Shown here: piece after piece, positions 23,001 through 34,588 of the stretch | Layout of the letters: each line of letters begins with the position of its first letter | Position numbering within the stretch: position 1 is the stretch's first letter | From: Gigaspora rosea | Lineage: Eukaryota; Glomeromycota; Glomeromycetes; Diversisporales; Gigasporaceae | Assembly (NCBI GenBank): GCA_003550325.1 | Contig: QKWP01001879.1 | Location: forward strand, 37,581 to 101,580 | Direction: 5' to 3' | Length of the DNA: 64,000 nucleotides | The notes under the pieces: generated by a model | What the model was told of the DNA's origin: nothing | The model's input: only the letters and a program-made list of their open reading frames with translations | The model's database searches: none | Position numbers and translations under genes: made by a program

Positions 23001-24290
23001 TTTTAACTAATTTTCACCCTAGGTGATATCACCTATGTCGGGTCGGGTGAAGATCGTTATTGTTTATATGATCATGCCAGTTACACAAAATCAGGTCTAC
23101 TATAAGTATTTTATTTTTTTTTTTTTTACCGTTGCTTTTTTAGTTTTTTTAAACCAATATTAACTTTCGCTCTTTTTCTTTTCTTGCCTTTTAGAGATAC
23201 TTTTCGTCGTTGGTGTATGTTGCTAGTATTGTTGGTATCTTCACTTTGGTGTCATCATCGCTTTGGAATCGTTGAATGTTTTGGTGTCGTCGTCGTTGTG
23301 GTGCTACCATTTCGCTGTTGTGTTATTTTCGTTACTTGCCTGCTGTTTGCTTTCTCGCTTGCTTTGCCGTCTGCTTTGTGCTTCTTGCATTGCACCATAC
23401 TTTCAGTGGTTAGTATGAAGTTTTGTTGGCCAGCATGATTTCGTAGATATGCTGTATATGGTGTTATTGTCTAGATGTTATGAATTTCGCTGTATATTTG
23501 CCACAATATAATTTCGTTGTGTTGCATTAGCATCATTTCACCTTTGGTCACGAAACATATTCGTTGGGTGCTATAAGAAGTTTGAATTTTGGATAGTTAG
23601 AGTTAAGTTAGATTTAGGGTTAGGATAGATTATTTAGTTAGTGGTTAGGGTTCACTGTTTCGCTTCTTATTTAACTATTACTAACTGATAATTTCTTTGT
23701 CTTTTTTTCCATAAGAATATACGGAGTATTTTATCTAGGATTATCATCAAAATTTCTCTATTACGTAATTATGCCTAAAAAATCCACGTTTGTTTAAGTT
23801 AGGGTTAGCGTGATGTGACTATGCCCAAAGAATTTCAACTTCGTTTAGATTAGGGTTAGGGGTCCTATAGGGCTTGAGGCTAGCAAGATATATTGGTTTG
23901 GGCTATACAAATCGCGGGATAGTGAAATTTTCGGTTTAAGCTGAAATCCCTGGTTAGTTAGGGTTAGAGTAAAGCAATTAAAAGTCTTTTTTCCTATGCT
24001 ATAGTAAATAAAAATGCTGTAGCGGAGGTGACAGCTGTAGCGGAAGCATAAACTATTCTTTGCTTCGCAAAGGATAACAGAAAATGTCTTTTCATTTATA
24101 TATTTAGTTTTGAACTATGTTAAATTGCACCGTATGTAATAATATCGGAAAATCCCATGACTATCAGTTCACGTGCTCTATGAAAATTTTTGACCCAGCT
24201 TCTGACGTGACTTCCGGCCCGACTTCTGACCTGCTTTAACTCCGATTTCCGAACTAGGTGCTGTCATCTAGGGTGAAAGTTAGCAAAATT
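23001..24290. mobile_element. Inverted-repeat element with minisatellite core
   Basis: CTAATTTTCACCCTAGGTGA (23008) pairs with the complement of 24250-24283 (CTAACTTTCACCCTAGATGA), continuing into ACCTA-GTCGG/TTCGG words, ~40-bp ends in all. The interior holds the T/G-rich minisatellite (23180-23560) and several GTTAGGGTTAG motifs (23610-23960). A third half-site with TTTTCACTCAGGGTGATAT lies just outside at 24330. The 84-codon frame at 23184-23438 is repeat translation. Family unknown. Confidence 0.55.
23180..23560. repeat. Degenerate T/G-rich minisatellite
   Basis: Words GTTGGTGT, GGAATCGTTG, GTCGTCGTTGT and TTTCGCTGT recur irregularly; reverse-complement relative of 12820-13160. Confidence 0.6.
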
Positions 24291-25842
24291 CAATTTTTTA
24301 TTAATTGATTTTTATAAAGATTTTAACTAATTTTCACTCAGGGTGATATTACCTCTCTATGAAAATTTTTTTTAAACAATAGATAAGTTTACTATTAAAA
24401 AATAGAGTTAGAAAGGGTAATATTAAAATAAAAGGTATATTATATGCAAATTTAGACACTAAAATCTTTTACTTAGAAATATAAACTAGTTTTCATAATA
24501 AAATTTTTGTCATTTAAAGATTTTTTCTATTTCTTAATTTTTCTTTAAATTTGTTACACAAGATCCTACAATTTGATTGGTTCTACATATAATGAAATGA
24601 AATCACCTCAGAAGCAAATTAGCAAAAGTCTTTTATAAAATATGTTTATATACTAAAAAAATCTATTATAATACCAGTAAGCTTTTTACAAATAATCATT
24701 AATAAAAAATTATTCAATTTTTATAAAAATTTAAATGTAAGAAGAGTTTATTATAGTGAACAAAATTGTTTTAATAATGAATATCGATTTGCTTAATAAA
24801 AAAAGTACTATTAATATACTATAATTAGATTTTATTAAAACTTTAAATTAAAATTTTATTTTTTTGTTGTATTAGTACTTGACACGTTTATTGGCTAATT
24901 ACATAGCATAACAGATATTATTATGTGATATAACAAATTAGAAATAAAGTATTTTTAGCTATGCTTTGGACATTTATAAATTTTTTTTTAAAAAAAATTC
25001 TTTTATAAAATTTTTTTAAAAAAATTTTTTTTGCAAAATTTTATTTTATTTTATTTTTTTTTATTTTGTTATTCAAATTTTAAATATAACCTTTATAAAA
25101 CTTATTAATTTTATCTACTTTGAATAATATAATATTAAAAGCTTTTATCTACTTTTAAATATAACCTTTTGACCAATTATTTACTTTTTAAATATAACAA
25201 TTTTGTCTTTTTAACCAAAATTTTAATATAAACTCTATATATATTGTTTGGGGTCCTGGTTCTACCAAGCCAATTTTGATAATTTAACTACTATTAGAAT
25301 TAGAAGAACCTCTTCTTCAACTTTTAATTAGGTTACAAAAAACCTTTTTTAAAAGATTATTTTAACCAATCATATTATTATATAGAGTGAGCACTCATTT
25401 GACTTAAAGAATATAGTAAAGAATTGATCTACTTTAGTATAAGATTCCTATCCCTCTGCTTTAAATTAAGAACTAAAACTTTAAACAAAAGAGTAATAAA
25501 TGCTAAAGAATATATATTTAAAATTTAAAAAGACTTTTATATGTATATTTTTAAATAAATTCAATTTAAAATAACTTTTTTGCATAATTTTACATATAAA
25601 ATTGGATGAGTCAACTCATTTGATTTAATTCTAAACCATTATATGTAGACATATCTCTTGACTATTAGATAGATTAATTTGTTTAATATTAGATTTTTTT
25701 TATTAGTATAATCTTGATGGTTAGATTTATAAAACCCCTATTGTCTAGAATCTTGTTATCTAGTTTTTTGGTCTTTAGTTTTCAAAGTCCTAGTTTAGTA
25801 GTATTGTCAAAGATCTTTACTACTTTTTTTTGTTCAGGTTTT
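24291..25842. other. AT-rich DNA, no gene seen
   Basis: No frame, TIR or repeat strong enough to annotate. 25260-25340 weakly resembles the foldback arm unit (AATTTAACTACTATTAGAAT). Confidence 0.5.
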
Positions 25843-26502
25843 GCCAAATAGTATTTTTTTTTCCAACTTAAGCAGCCACGCTAATACTTTATTAAGATAC
25901 TTGTATTTACTACTGCACTTACATAGTACTACCTAGGGGTTAGTAAAATTACGGGGGGCCAACTCAAATGTTACACAAGTTTAATTGTAATACAAAAATT
26001 GTCATTTTATATGAAAATCATATAAATTCATATATATCGTGTTCGACTAGTCAAAGTCTTAATTATTAATTTTTTAAAAATAATGTGTCTATTGGAATAT
26101 CTTTTTTTTTTTGAAACTCGAAATAGACAAAGGTAAGTAATTAATCATAAAAAAATTTTATAGCTGTTTTTTTATCGTTAAAAAAACTGAATCATAAGTT
26201 AAAAGATTAGTCAACAATATCCTCGTGTCCACAATCCCCTGCCCGACTTGTTATACTTCAGGTACATTTGGCATTCCAGTGCTATATTCACACATGAAAA
26301 TTTTATTAGTGCGAAAAATGGCTTCGATTTGTGCTGGAATGCAGAGCAGAATGATGTTTTTATATTAGTACATATAATTATATGCCCTACGTTCATCTCT
26401 TGGGTGACCATACGATAGATTTTGAAAAAGGTAATTCACTTGGATAATTTATTATATATAATTCACTTTTTTTTCATTTCATATATATTTAAAATTGATT
26501 AA

Positions 26503-27665
26503 TTGATAGCTCCGTTACCGGTTACCCGAATTTTTATTCCTGATCAAAGTACTTGCTTCAATGAAATCAAATGCCTTCATTACACAGATATTGCTATCAT
26601 TACAAAGTCCGTAATTAAAGTAGGAGTTATAATTTTTTTTTTTGCATTTTTTCAAAAACTCTGGCTTTATCTAAACCTCAACTTTTTAAATAATCCCTAG
26701 TTAAATTCTGATACCGCAATGGTACGAGATCAACAGGAACCAGGAAGTATCTAGAATAATGCAAGAATTGTTATGTTATGCAATAGAAACCCAAATGGGT
26801 ATTATATCTCATTTCACACTGCCAGCAAATATAAAGCTATAATTGCTAGGAATGTAATTTGACTAATCAATACTTTTCCAGCTGGAATTTTAGAAAATGA
26901 TTGGACCAAAATAAGAGATTTTGATTTTCAAAAAAATCTAAAAGAGAAAACCAAACTCATGAATAGATTGCTTAATTTCCAATGCAATATTTGTTCTGAT
27001 TTGGCCGAACATGTAAATTTAACAATTATAATTTAAAGTTGTTATTATTGACATGTTATTAACGAAATGTTATAATGCTTTATTATTAGTATAGACATGT
27101 TCATGCTGAACATCTCCTCGAAACTAAACACGAACGTTTAAGACAATTTATGTCAGACCAAAATCTCGTATTATTGCCTGATTACAATAGAAGGATTGAA
27201 GTACTGGAGAAATTAAAGTATATTAATTAAGAAGGCACTATGGAGGAGTTAAAAGGACGCATCGCATGCGAGGTAAAATTCTGATAAACTTGCAAATAAC
27301 TTTTTATTTTAATAATTTTACTTATTAAATCAGATTTTATAATTATAGATTAATTCAGCTGATGAACTAGTCCTAACTGAGCTTATTTTTGAAAATGTTT
27401 TTGCTAATTACGACCATTCAGAAATTGTTGCATTGTTATCTTGTTTTATATTTCAGAAAAGAATTGTCAACGAACCAAAACTTATTCCTAAACTAGAACA
27501 GGTAGGCAACCGATTCCTCATGTTCATCTTTGTTCCAATAGTTGTTAATCTGCGCTTAAATTTTCTTAGGGTAAACAAAAAATTCGTGACTTCGCAAACA
27601 AAGTGTTTGAAGTTCAAAATTAATGTAAACTCACTAAAGATGCTGGTGATGATGCGATTATCAAC
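26503..27665 (+). pseudogene. SKI2-like RNA helicase, 3' fragment with introns
   Basis: Exons resemble the C-terminal half of SKI2 (superkiller DExH helicase acting with the exosome in cytoplasmic RNA decay). 26503-26622: barrel/arm-like (PLPVTRIFIPDQ, DIAIITKSVIK). About 26880-27015: DWTKIRDFDFQKNLKEK, NFQCNICSDLAEH. 27095-27272: SDQNLVLLPDYNRRIEVLEK, then a stop, then LKGRIACE. 27349-27501: INSADELVLTELIFENVF and DHSEIVALLSCFIFQ, the diagnostic DSHCT region. 27570-27665: GKQKIRDFANKVFEVQN. Introns 27273-27348 and 27502-27569 have GT and AG ends. In-frame stops near 27228 and 27622, and others near 26751. The RecA helicase domains and the last ~100 residues are absent. Non-functional; capture by the surrounding transposon is inferred. 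Confidence 0.8.
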
Positions 27666-27708
27666 CAAATAAAAAGCAAGCGATTTAAAGATTGAGAATG
27701 AGAAATTG
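27657..27708 (+). repeat. 52-bp direct repeat, copy 1
   Basis: TTATCAACCAAATAAAAAGC then GCGATTTAAAGATTGAGAAT; repeated at 28592-28643 with two or three differences. The pair brackets the USP7-like fragment within the gene-carrying element. Confidence 0.9.
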
Positions 27709-27823
27709 GCTCCTTTTTTCTCTTTTTCTCCTTTTTGTCCAGTAATTTTTTTATTAGTTAAAACTGCCAAAAAATATATTGTATCGAAATGCGATTTGAT
27801 TTGATAATGTTACAAAAAATCAC

Positions 27824-28500
27824 TACTCTAAAGATATGCTCTGTGTGTCTATATAATCAAGACCTAAATGTTCATCAAATGTCCATTTATAATCTGACAA
27901 AATAAAATCTATGTATAAACACATATAATTAACAAATGTTAAAAATTTTTAAGGACAAAAGATTAAAAAAGATGAATATAAATTTACATACTATCATCAT
28001 CAATATAATGAGGTTTAGTATAAGATAATGCTTGTATGATTGCAATTTTCACTTTAGAAAAATCTTTTTCATTCATTCCAAGATGTGTTTGAAGACGTAA
28101 TTTTGTCGTAGATAAGAGTTCTTCCTATTTATACAAGATAATTTAGAATAATCATTTAGAATATATTGCAAATATATCTAATATATCTAACTGCTAATGT
28201 TTAGAGATACTAACGGCTTTAATAACAAATTTAAATGGAATTCCGTGTAAACGTAATAGTTCCCTAGTAAAATGATGTACTTGAACAATTCTATCATTGG
28301 CATATAGTTTGACTTCCTCTTTTGGTATTTCCTAAACTTGAAATGAGTTACTTTTTAAAAGAAAAAAATAAGATAACAATTTAAAGGCCATATGAAAAAA
28401 ACTGATCTCTGCATATAACATTGTAAAATATTCCTGTATTTTATTTATTGGATCGTTGCTTTCATATTCAGAATGCGGTTTAACTTTATTAATGCTTACT
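27824..28500 (-). pseudogene. USP7/Ubp15-like deubiquitinase, 3' fragment with introns
   Basis: The reverse strand carries exons like the C-terminal ubiquitin-like region of USP7. Possible upstream exon 28500-28395 (KPHSEYESNDPINKIQEYFT). 28331-28216: EIPKEEVKLYANDRIVQVHH, ELLRLHGIPFKFVIKA. 28124-27992: TKLRLQTHLGMNEKDFSKVK, then HYIDDD. 27893-27824: YKWTFDEHLGLDYIDTQS to a TAG stop. Compare the family pattern of a short-domain GIPF motif, a RLQ-LG-EKEFEK helix and a final W-LGLDH. Introns 28125-28215 and 27894-27991 have GT-AG ends. No catalytic Cys/His domain is present. The frame is open across these three exons, but there is no 5' end. Identity rests on short motifs, so less secure than SKI2. 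Confidence 0.62.
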
Positions 28501-28591
28501 GTTTCTTTTGTTTTTCGCCATGGTTTTTTTCCCTTTTGGCTGCTCTGGCTCGGGCTTTGTTGAAAATAGAGCAGGAGCTTAAAAAATTAGT

Positions 28592-28643
28592 GTTATCAAC
28601 CAAATAAAAAGCAAAGCGATTTAAAGATTGAGAATAAGAAATT
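28592..28643 (+). repeat. 52-bp direct repeat, copy 2
   Basis: Partner of 27657-27708. Sits just upstream (reverse-strand sense) of the USP7-like fragment. Confidence 0.9.
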
Positions 28644-30215
28644 AAGTGCATTAACTTGATGTATTTGCTAGCGCCTTTTCCTTTTTGATAAAAAAAAAAG
28701 GGAATTGGCTTTAATTTTTCGCCTTAGAATTTGAACCAACGTTTTTGTTAACATTTACACAGATAAAACTTTTTTCACATAACCTTTAGTAAAATGAACG
28801 CATATAGGTTAATAAATTCAGAATTTGACAGCTTTCATTATTTAAAAGTGATATTTAGTTTCTGCGAACACCAATGTGTGCTCAATTCCTATACAAACCT
28901 ACCAGGTAGCAGAAATAGAAGGCGACAACAGACTGTCTTGGATCAGTAGTCAATTAATACAACTGAAGGTTCTTTGGTATAGTATCGGGAATATTTTTAT
29001 TATATATTTATATGATTGTTACACAAATAATTGTGCAATATTTTATTAGCTATATGTTTATAATAAGTTGGCCCCCCGTAATTTTACTAACCCCTAGGTA
29101 CTACCTAATAACTAAGTTTAGCATTATCCGGCTATCCAGTCGGTACCTAAGTACCCAGATACCTAAATGCGACCTACTGCACTATTTCGATACCAAATTG
29201 GTATTGAAATAGATAGCTCATCTAGCTACTTAAAGCCGAAATAAAAAGAACTTCCTCCTTTTTACGACAAGCTAGAAATTATCTTCTCATCTTTTTTCTT
29301 CCTATAAGGCTTCAAGAAGGCTTGCCAACATTACTAATTTTCTTTTGATCTTCCTTACCTAGCCTCTAGAACAAGGAGTATTAAATCCAGATCCATATGA
29401 ACAACAAATATTTTGAAAACAAAAAGAAATATAAAGTGTGGTACTACTACAAAGCCTATACGAAATCCAAAATAAACAAATATAAAAACGAGAATAGACA
29501 AAAAGACAAAAGAAAAGAAAATAAACGTTCGCAAAAACTAGTTTAAAAATTATATAAACTGTATAAAGCTATTCAGCTTTACCAAAGTACTATATTTACA
29601 TATAGTAAAGAATGATAGAAAGATAACTAAAATTACGCCGAGTGTCAGGATGCATCGGAAGAAATTTCATTTCGGTTCAGTTTCTACATGTCCACGTGTT
29701 ATTCATTGTTTGTTTTAGACAAGTTCAAAACGCCTTCATAACTTGATCCAATTTGGTAGGCGTTATCCCAATTTGAAAAAAGTAAACACCACCGATCTTT
29801 TGGAGGGGGTAAGCTAGATTTTCCACTTTTTGGCGAAATTTCGAAAGTTTCCAGCAAGTAGTGAAAAAAAGCCCAGAAAAGTACCAAATATAAAGGAGTT
29901 GGTAGGAGTTACACTTAGCATAATAACACATCTTAAAACTAAACTCTAGGTCGGTGCCTACTACTTCTTTGCTCAATAGTGCCAAACAAGAGGCCCACTA
30001 ATGGTAAGTGATAAGCTCTGAGCTTGTCAGCAGGTAGTCTATGAACTTTACTTCTAAACGACAAGTGCCGCTCACTGCAGGCTTTATTTGGTAGAACCAA
30101 TTTACTATTTTATGTGTTAAATGTAAAGTTTTCGTAGGTCGGTCTTTTTGAAATTTTTGGTATGAGAGATCGTTGGAAAGAGTTGTTGATTTTAAAAATG
30201 AGCCAAATAGTATTT

Positions 30216-30574
30216 AATTACTTCAGTTTCTTGGATTTGTCTATATAAAATTACACAACTGCATTTAAAAGCTCTCATTATAGATAATAGTACCAAGATT
30301 ACAGATAATTTACCCAACTAAATAATAAGTAAATATTACTAGAATATAGGCCTATTTTTTCAAAATATCTCAAAAACCTCTTAATTTAGTTGTCAAAATT
30401 TATTTTTAAATGTAATTTTTTGCAAACTATAACTTGAATAAATGAAAGCAATTTATATAAAGAACACATACTTAGTAAATTAAGTCCAACTGATATCTTC
30501 TATCTATCTTAATCACGTTTTTGATTGGTCGTCTGTAAATTATTTACAAGTTGATGCAAGCCAATGAAATTATA
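30216..30574. other. AT-rich DNA, no gene seen
   Basis: Unique-looking AT-rich sequence between the R1 target site and the palindromic element. Nothing recognised. Confidence 0.5.
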
Positions 30575-31555
30575 GCAGATCAGTATAGTATAGGTGAGCA
30601 AATCCGTATAGTATAGGCCAAATTTAAGATCTATACTATACTGATTAGCTATAATTCCTAACCCTAATCCTAATATATATTACACCAGATCAGTATAGAT
30701 AGATCTAAAAATTTGGTCTATACTATACTATACGGATCTGCTCACCTATACCTAGTGATGAAGATTTTACCAAATGGCCATGATTCTACCAGTAGCTACC
30801 GGTAGGTGGTAACTACCAATAGCTACCACTACTGGTAGATCAACTAGTTGAATTCTGATTGGTCAATCAGACAAAAATGTTTTTATACTACCCCACGATT
30901 GACAATAGTCATTACATAGTAAAGTCCAAATTTTACTATGCAATTTGATTATCATCACTTAAGTAAACTTATTCAGAAGGTCAAAAATACACATACTATA
31001 TAATTTTAGCATAATTAAAAAACATTTTATTATTTGACTTTTAATTTTTACTCTTGATGAAAAAATTAAAATTATTTAACGATCATAAAAATTAAAAGCT
31101 AAATAATAAGAAGTTTTCTGATGTGTATGAAAATTTCAGAGAATATGCATTTTAGTCTCCCAAATATATTTACTTAAGTGCTTATGATCGATTTACATAG
31201 TAAAATTTGGACTTTACTATGTAGCGACTACTTGCGATCACTAAAAAACCTCTTTCACCCGAAAATAAACTACCTCTGATTTTTTGTTTAACTTTTGCTA
31301 AAAAAGGTAACTTATTTTCAGTATTCAGATGCATTAACCCGAGTATAGACACAGTATTGATATATACTACATTTGTTTATAATATTGGTATATAGTAAAT
31401 AGATAAATTCTATTGACTTTAATTTTTAACTAATGGTATCTACCATGCATATTAAAAATCTATCGGTATCTACCGGTATCTACTGGTAGATACTAGTGGT
31501 AGATATCTATCGGTAGCTACCAACTCACATCACTACCTATACCATACTGATCTGC
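30575..31555. mobile_element. Palindromic element interrupted by a hAT-like element
   Basis: GCAGATCAGTATAGTATAGG at 30575 is matched by TGCTCACCTATACC (to 30752) joined to ATACTGATCTGC (31544-31555), once the 783-bp insert and one target copy are removed. The reconstituted ends are then complementary over ~25 bp. Inner arms share ATCCGTATAGTATAG. A CCTAACCCTAATCC motif is in the loop (30658). ~190 bp without the insert. Confidence 0.85.
30753..31535. mobile_element. hAT-like element with GGTAGCTACC ends
   Basis: Starts TAGTGATG, ends CATCACTA; exact 8-bp target duplication CCTATACC at 30745-30752 and 31536-31543. Subterminal zones repeat GGTAGCTACC, CTACCGGTAG and TACTGGTAG words (30790-30840 and 31460-31522). 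An inner inverted pair, TACATAGTAAAGTCCAAATT with its complement (30915 and 31195), resembles units at 53620-54180. No transposase. Confidence 0.9.
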
Positions 31556-31859
31556 GAAACAGATCGAAAAGATGGTTATGCAGGGATCAAACCTGTTAGG
31601 CCAGAATCAGCCATTAATCCTAATCGAGAATACATAGAATTTAATTAGTTGCCTAATTTAGAATCGTATGTAATACCGATATCTTCGGTTGTGGCAGGCG
31701 AATTGCAAGGTCAACTGAAGACGGTGATACCCAGCGCAATAATATGAAATTTCATTTTCAGAAACGAGCTTATAAGAATTTATAAGTCGGTTTCCGATAA
31801 AGTGAAATATCCAAAAATTAAGAATACCAGATTTGCATTTTGCGGTACTTTATTTTTAA
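31556..31859. other. Unique DNA, no gene seen
   Basis: Slightly less AT-rich than its surroundings. No frame or repeat identified. Confidence 0.45.
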
Positions 31860-32600
31860 ATAGGTTACTAGAATAGCAAGTTTTGTAACAGACTTTTTTT
31901 TTTAAAGTAACTCATAAAAGAAACAACAATAATTCTAATGATGCAAACTAATTCAACCATAAATTGGGTCACCAGAATAGTAAGTTTTGTAACAGAATTT
32001 TTTACAGCACAGCAACTTGGAGTTGAAATCACGATAATTCCATTACTAACTTCTGTATAAATGTGCAAATTCTATACCAATGTTTTACAGCGACTTATGA
32101 TAGAAACGCAAATATTTCAATGCAAACCAACTAGAATTTAACCAACATAGTACACAATTTTTAACTTATAATAAAAATCACGATAATTCCAATACTAACT
32201 CAACTTTAATTACTATGCGCACCACATTAACAAGTCATTTTCTGTAACAGAATTCTTTACAGTAAATCATAATAATTTTAATGCAACCAACTCAACCTTA
32301 ACCACCGGAATAACAAGTAGGTTCTGTAACAGAATGTTTACAGTAAGTTATGCTATAAAATCATAATAATCCGATACTAACTAAACTAACTAAACACTGT
32401 GTATAACGCATTAATGAGTAAATTCTGTAACAAAATTATAGAAATCACGATAATTTCAATAAACTTATTCAAACTTAACCACATACAGTGCGTACTGCAA
32501 TAGATAATAAGTACCGTAATAGAATTTTTCAACAGTAATGAGTAATATAGTAATCGTTCAAATAGTTCAAAAATTTGCGGTCCCATGATTTTTACTGAAC
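31860..32600. repeat. ~100-bp degenerate satellite array
   Basis: The word TGTAACAGAATTNTTTACAG recurs near 31885, 31990, 32250, 32325 and 32425 at roughly 90-105-bp steps or multiples, alternating with ATCACGATAATTCCAATACT and ACTCAACCTTAACCAC. About seven units. Same family as 12060-12430. Frames such as 32386-32604 are repeat translations. Confidence 0.75.
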
Positions 32601-32745
32601 TCAATTATAAAATCGATATATAACATACAAATTCGAAGTAAAAAATATAAACGAAAAACAAAAACGAAGAATCACAAAAAATTCACAAGTTTATATATTG
32701 TTCATTTTTGTATTAGTGCAATATTGATGTTGGGCAAAAATCAGG

Positions 32746-33010
32746 ATATGGGCTGCCGTCAATAGAAATCAGGCAGATTAACATTCTGAAAAAAATTAAC
32801 GCCTTAACTTTCACAGCTCATAGCTCGGTGAATTTCGAAGCTATTAACCTTATTTAGTAGTCAAAAGAAAGCTTAGGTCTCAAGCTTTCTTTTGACTATT
32901 ATATGATAATAATAGCTTCGAAATTCATCGAGCTATGAGCTGTAAAAGTTATGCCATTAATTTTTTTCAGAATGTTGATCTGCCTGATTTCTATTGACGG
33001 CAGCCCATAT
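32746..33010. mobile_element. Foldback MITE, 265 bp
   Basis: ATATGGGCTGCCGTCAATAG at 32746 and its exact complement ending at 33010; arms of about 120 bp match nearly base for base and meet around GCTTAGGTCTCAAGC (32870-32885). The flank is AT-rich and no target duplication stands out. Confidence 0.88.
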
Positions 33011-33200
33011 TATCGTTGTTGGATTAATTATAAGACTGCCAATTTTTTGCACCATGACTACCGGACTATGGTATTCATCACTAATATAATTAAAAACTAA
33101 ATAAGATGGGTTGCGCATTCGCGCCACCCATCACACTAGTAAGTTTACTAATGCTAAAATTCTCAAGAAAAACTAGAGCAGTTCTGTAAGAAGTGACAAA

Positions 33201-33375
33201 GTGGTGGCAAAAAAAATTCGCGACTACTTTATCGCTGACCTTTCCGAACCCCTTATACGAATCAAATATCAGATATTTAAATTTATATTAATTCTGACTA
33301 TCTGATATTTTATAAGTCTTCCGATGTGGTTCGGAAAGGTCGGCGATGACGTATTCGTGAATTTTTTTGTCACCT
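33201..33375. mobile_element. Foldback MITE, ~175 bp
   Basis: GGCAAAAAAAATTCGCGACT with ATCGCTGACCTTTCCGAACC on the left and their complements at 33318-33375. The loop contains an inner stem ATATCAGATA / TATCTGATAT. Confidence 0.82.
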
Positions 33376-34284
33376 TTTCTGTAAGTAAAGTTATGAATTA
33401 GATTTTTGGGATTGTTGTACTACATCTGATTTTAAAAATTTGATAGTGATTGAATTTTGTTGTTGAAATCGGATTATGATAAAATGAAATGTGAGTTTCT
33501 ATTTAACCACTTATACTTGTTTAATATAAACTCTACTCTAACACTAGCCTCTAACCTTAACCACTAACTCTAAAAAATGCGCCCAAAAATTTTAATTTTC
33601 GGTGGCCTGCCAATTTTTTTAATCTGATTTCATTTTAATCCGTCACAATAATTACCTAAATTTAGCCAATCTTCCGTCGAAATAGCTGTCGTATGTGCGA
33701 AAATAGCCAATTTTAATAAATTGAACAAATTATATGTAAGAATTTTTTTGACTATTAAGCATGAAGGAAGCATGAAGGATACTTTGTATAGTTTATAATT
33801 TTTTTAAATAGTTTATAAACTCTTATCTATAAATTTTAAAGTCGTTTATAAGTATTTGTCTAATTAGTTTTATAGATGATTTATGAGCCATTACTATATC
33901 AATTTCAATAATCGTAATATTCTGACTGTAAATTTTCGCTCTAGATTGTACAATAATCGGCTAAATAGTTGTTGTCAAACAAGATTATACTGTTTTCGTT
34001 TCTAAAGACACTCAATTTAGTCTGTTTAGGTTCATTAAATAATTATTGTAAATATATTATATTTTATATTAGTCATCCAACTTCTTAATTTATCTATCAA
34101 TTAAATGGATCACTAAATCCAGTTAATAAGAATATCAGAATATCACTGGAAAAAAAAACAATACAGGCTACTCAATTCAAAGCTCATGTATTAATTTAAG
34201 CTAAAAACCATATCAGATATATAATTGCTGCAGAGTTTGTACAGTACGTATAGGGATGAAAAATATTTTCACCAAAACATTTGA
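33376..34284. other. AT-rich DNA, no gene seen
   Basis: Contains CTCTACTCTAACACTAGCCT and TAACCACTAACTC motifs at 33535-33570, telomere-like in style. No frame worth calling. Confidence 0.45.
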
Positions 34285-34588
34285 TGTTTGTTACGTATCA
34301 CTTCATAGAGTTTATTTCATAGACATCTTGTTCCATAAACAATTAATTCATAAAGTTTATTTTAAAGACAATTAATTTACAGACAGTACATTTCATAGAC
34401 AGTTCATTTTATAATCATTACAATCTTTAATACTGATTCAGAAGTTGTTTGCTATTAAAGACTGTCTATAAAATGAACTATCGATAAAATGATTGTCTTT
34501 AAAATAAACTTGCCTATGAATTGTGATTGTCTGTGAAACAAGATGTTTGTGAAATAAACTTCTATTGAGTGATACGTAACCGTGATGT
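34285..34588. mobile_element. Foldback MITE, ~300 bp
   Basis: GTTACGTATCACTTCATAGA on the left and the complement near 34555-34582 on the right; arms of about 140 bp share TTTATTTCATAGACATCTTG and TTTATTTTAAAGACAAT. The reverse frame 34438-34698 overlaps the arms and is not credited. Confidence 0.82.

Larger units (their letters stand above)
25934..29097. mobile_element. hAT-like gene-carrying (Pack-type) element
   Basis: The ends are perfect 31-bp inverted repeats, starting TAGGGGTTAGTAAAATTACG. GTACTACC lies at 25926-25933 and 29098-29105; the exact edge is uncertain by one base because the end is locally palindromic, so the duplication is 7 or 8 bp. It landed inside an R1 retroposon. No transposase is inside. 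The cargo is host DNA: a forward-strand SKI2-like 3' region (26503-27665) and a reverse-strand USP7-like 3' region (27824-28500), both with GT-AG introns, hence captured as DNA rather than through mRNA. Both genes carry stops and are fragments. Confidence 0.85.
25857..30201 (-). mobile_element. R1 retroposon, copy b, split by a later transposon
   Basis: A 14-bp target duplication GCCAAATAGTATTT lies at 25843-25856 and 30202-30215. The poly(A) tail appears as the T run at 25854-25862; the 5' end (complement of CAACTCTTTCCAACGATC) is near 30172. Removing the 25934-29097 insertion with one copy of its target leaves ~1.17 kb, matching other R1 copies. The two halves align on either side of the insertion to the uninterrupted copy at 17353-18481. 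Confidence 0.88.

Noticed and set aside
28680-28760. tRNA-like stretch with GAATTTGAACCAACG
   Set aside because: No acceptor stem or D/T arms could be paired.
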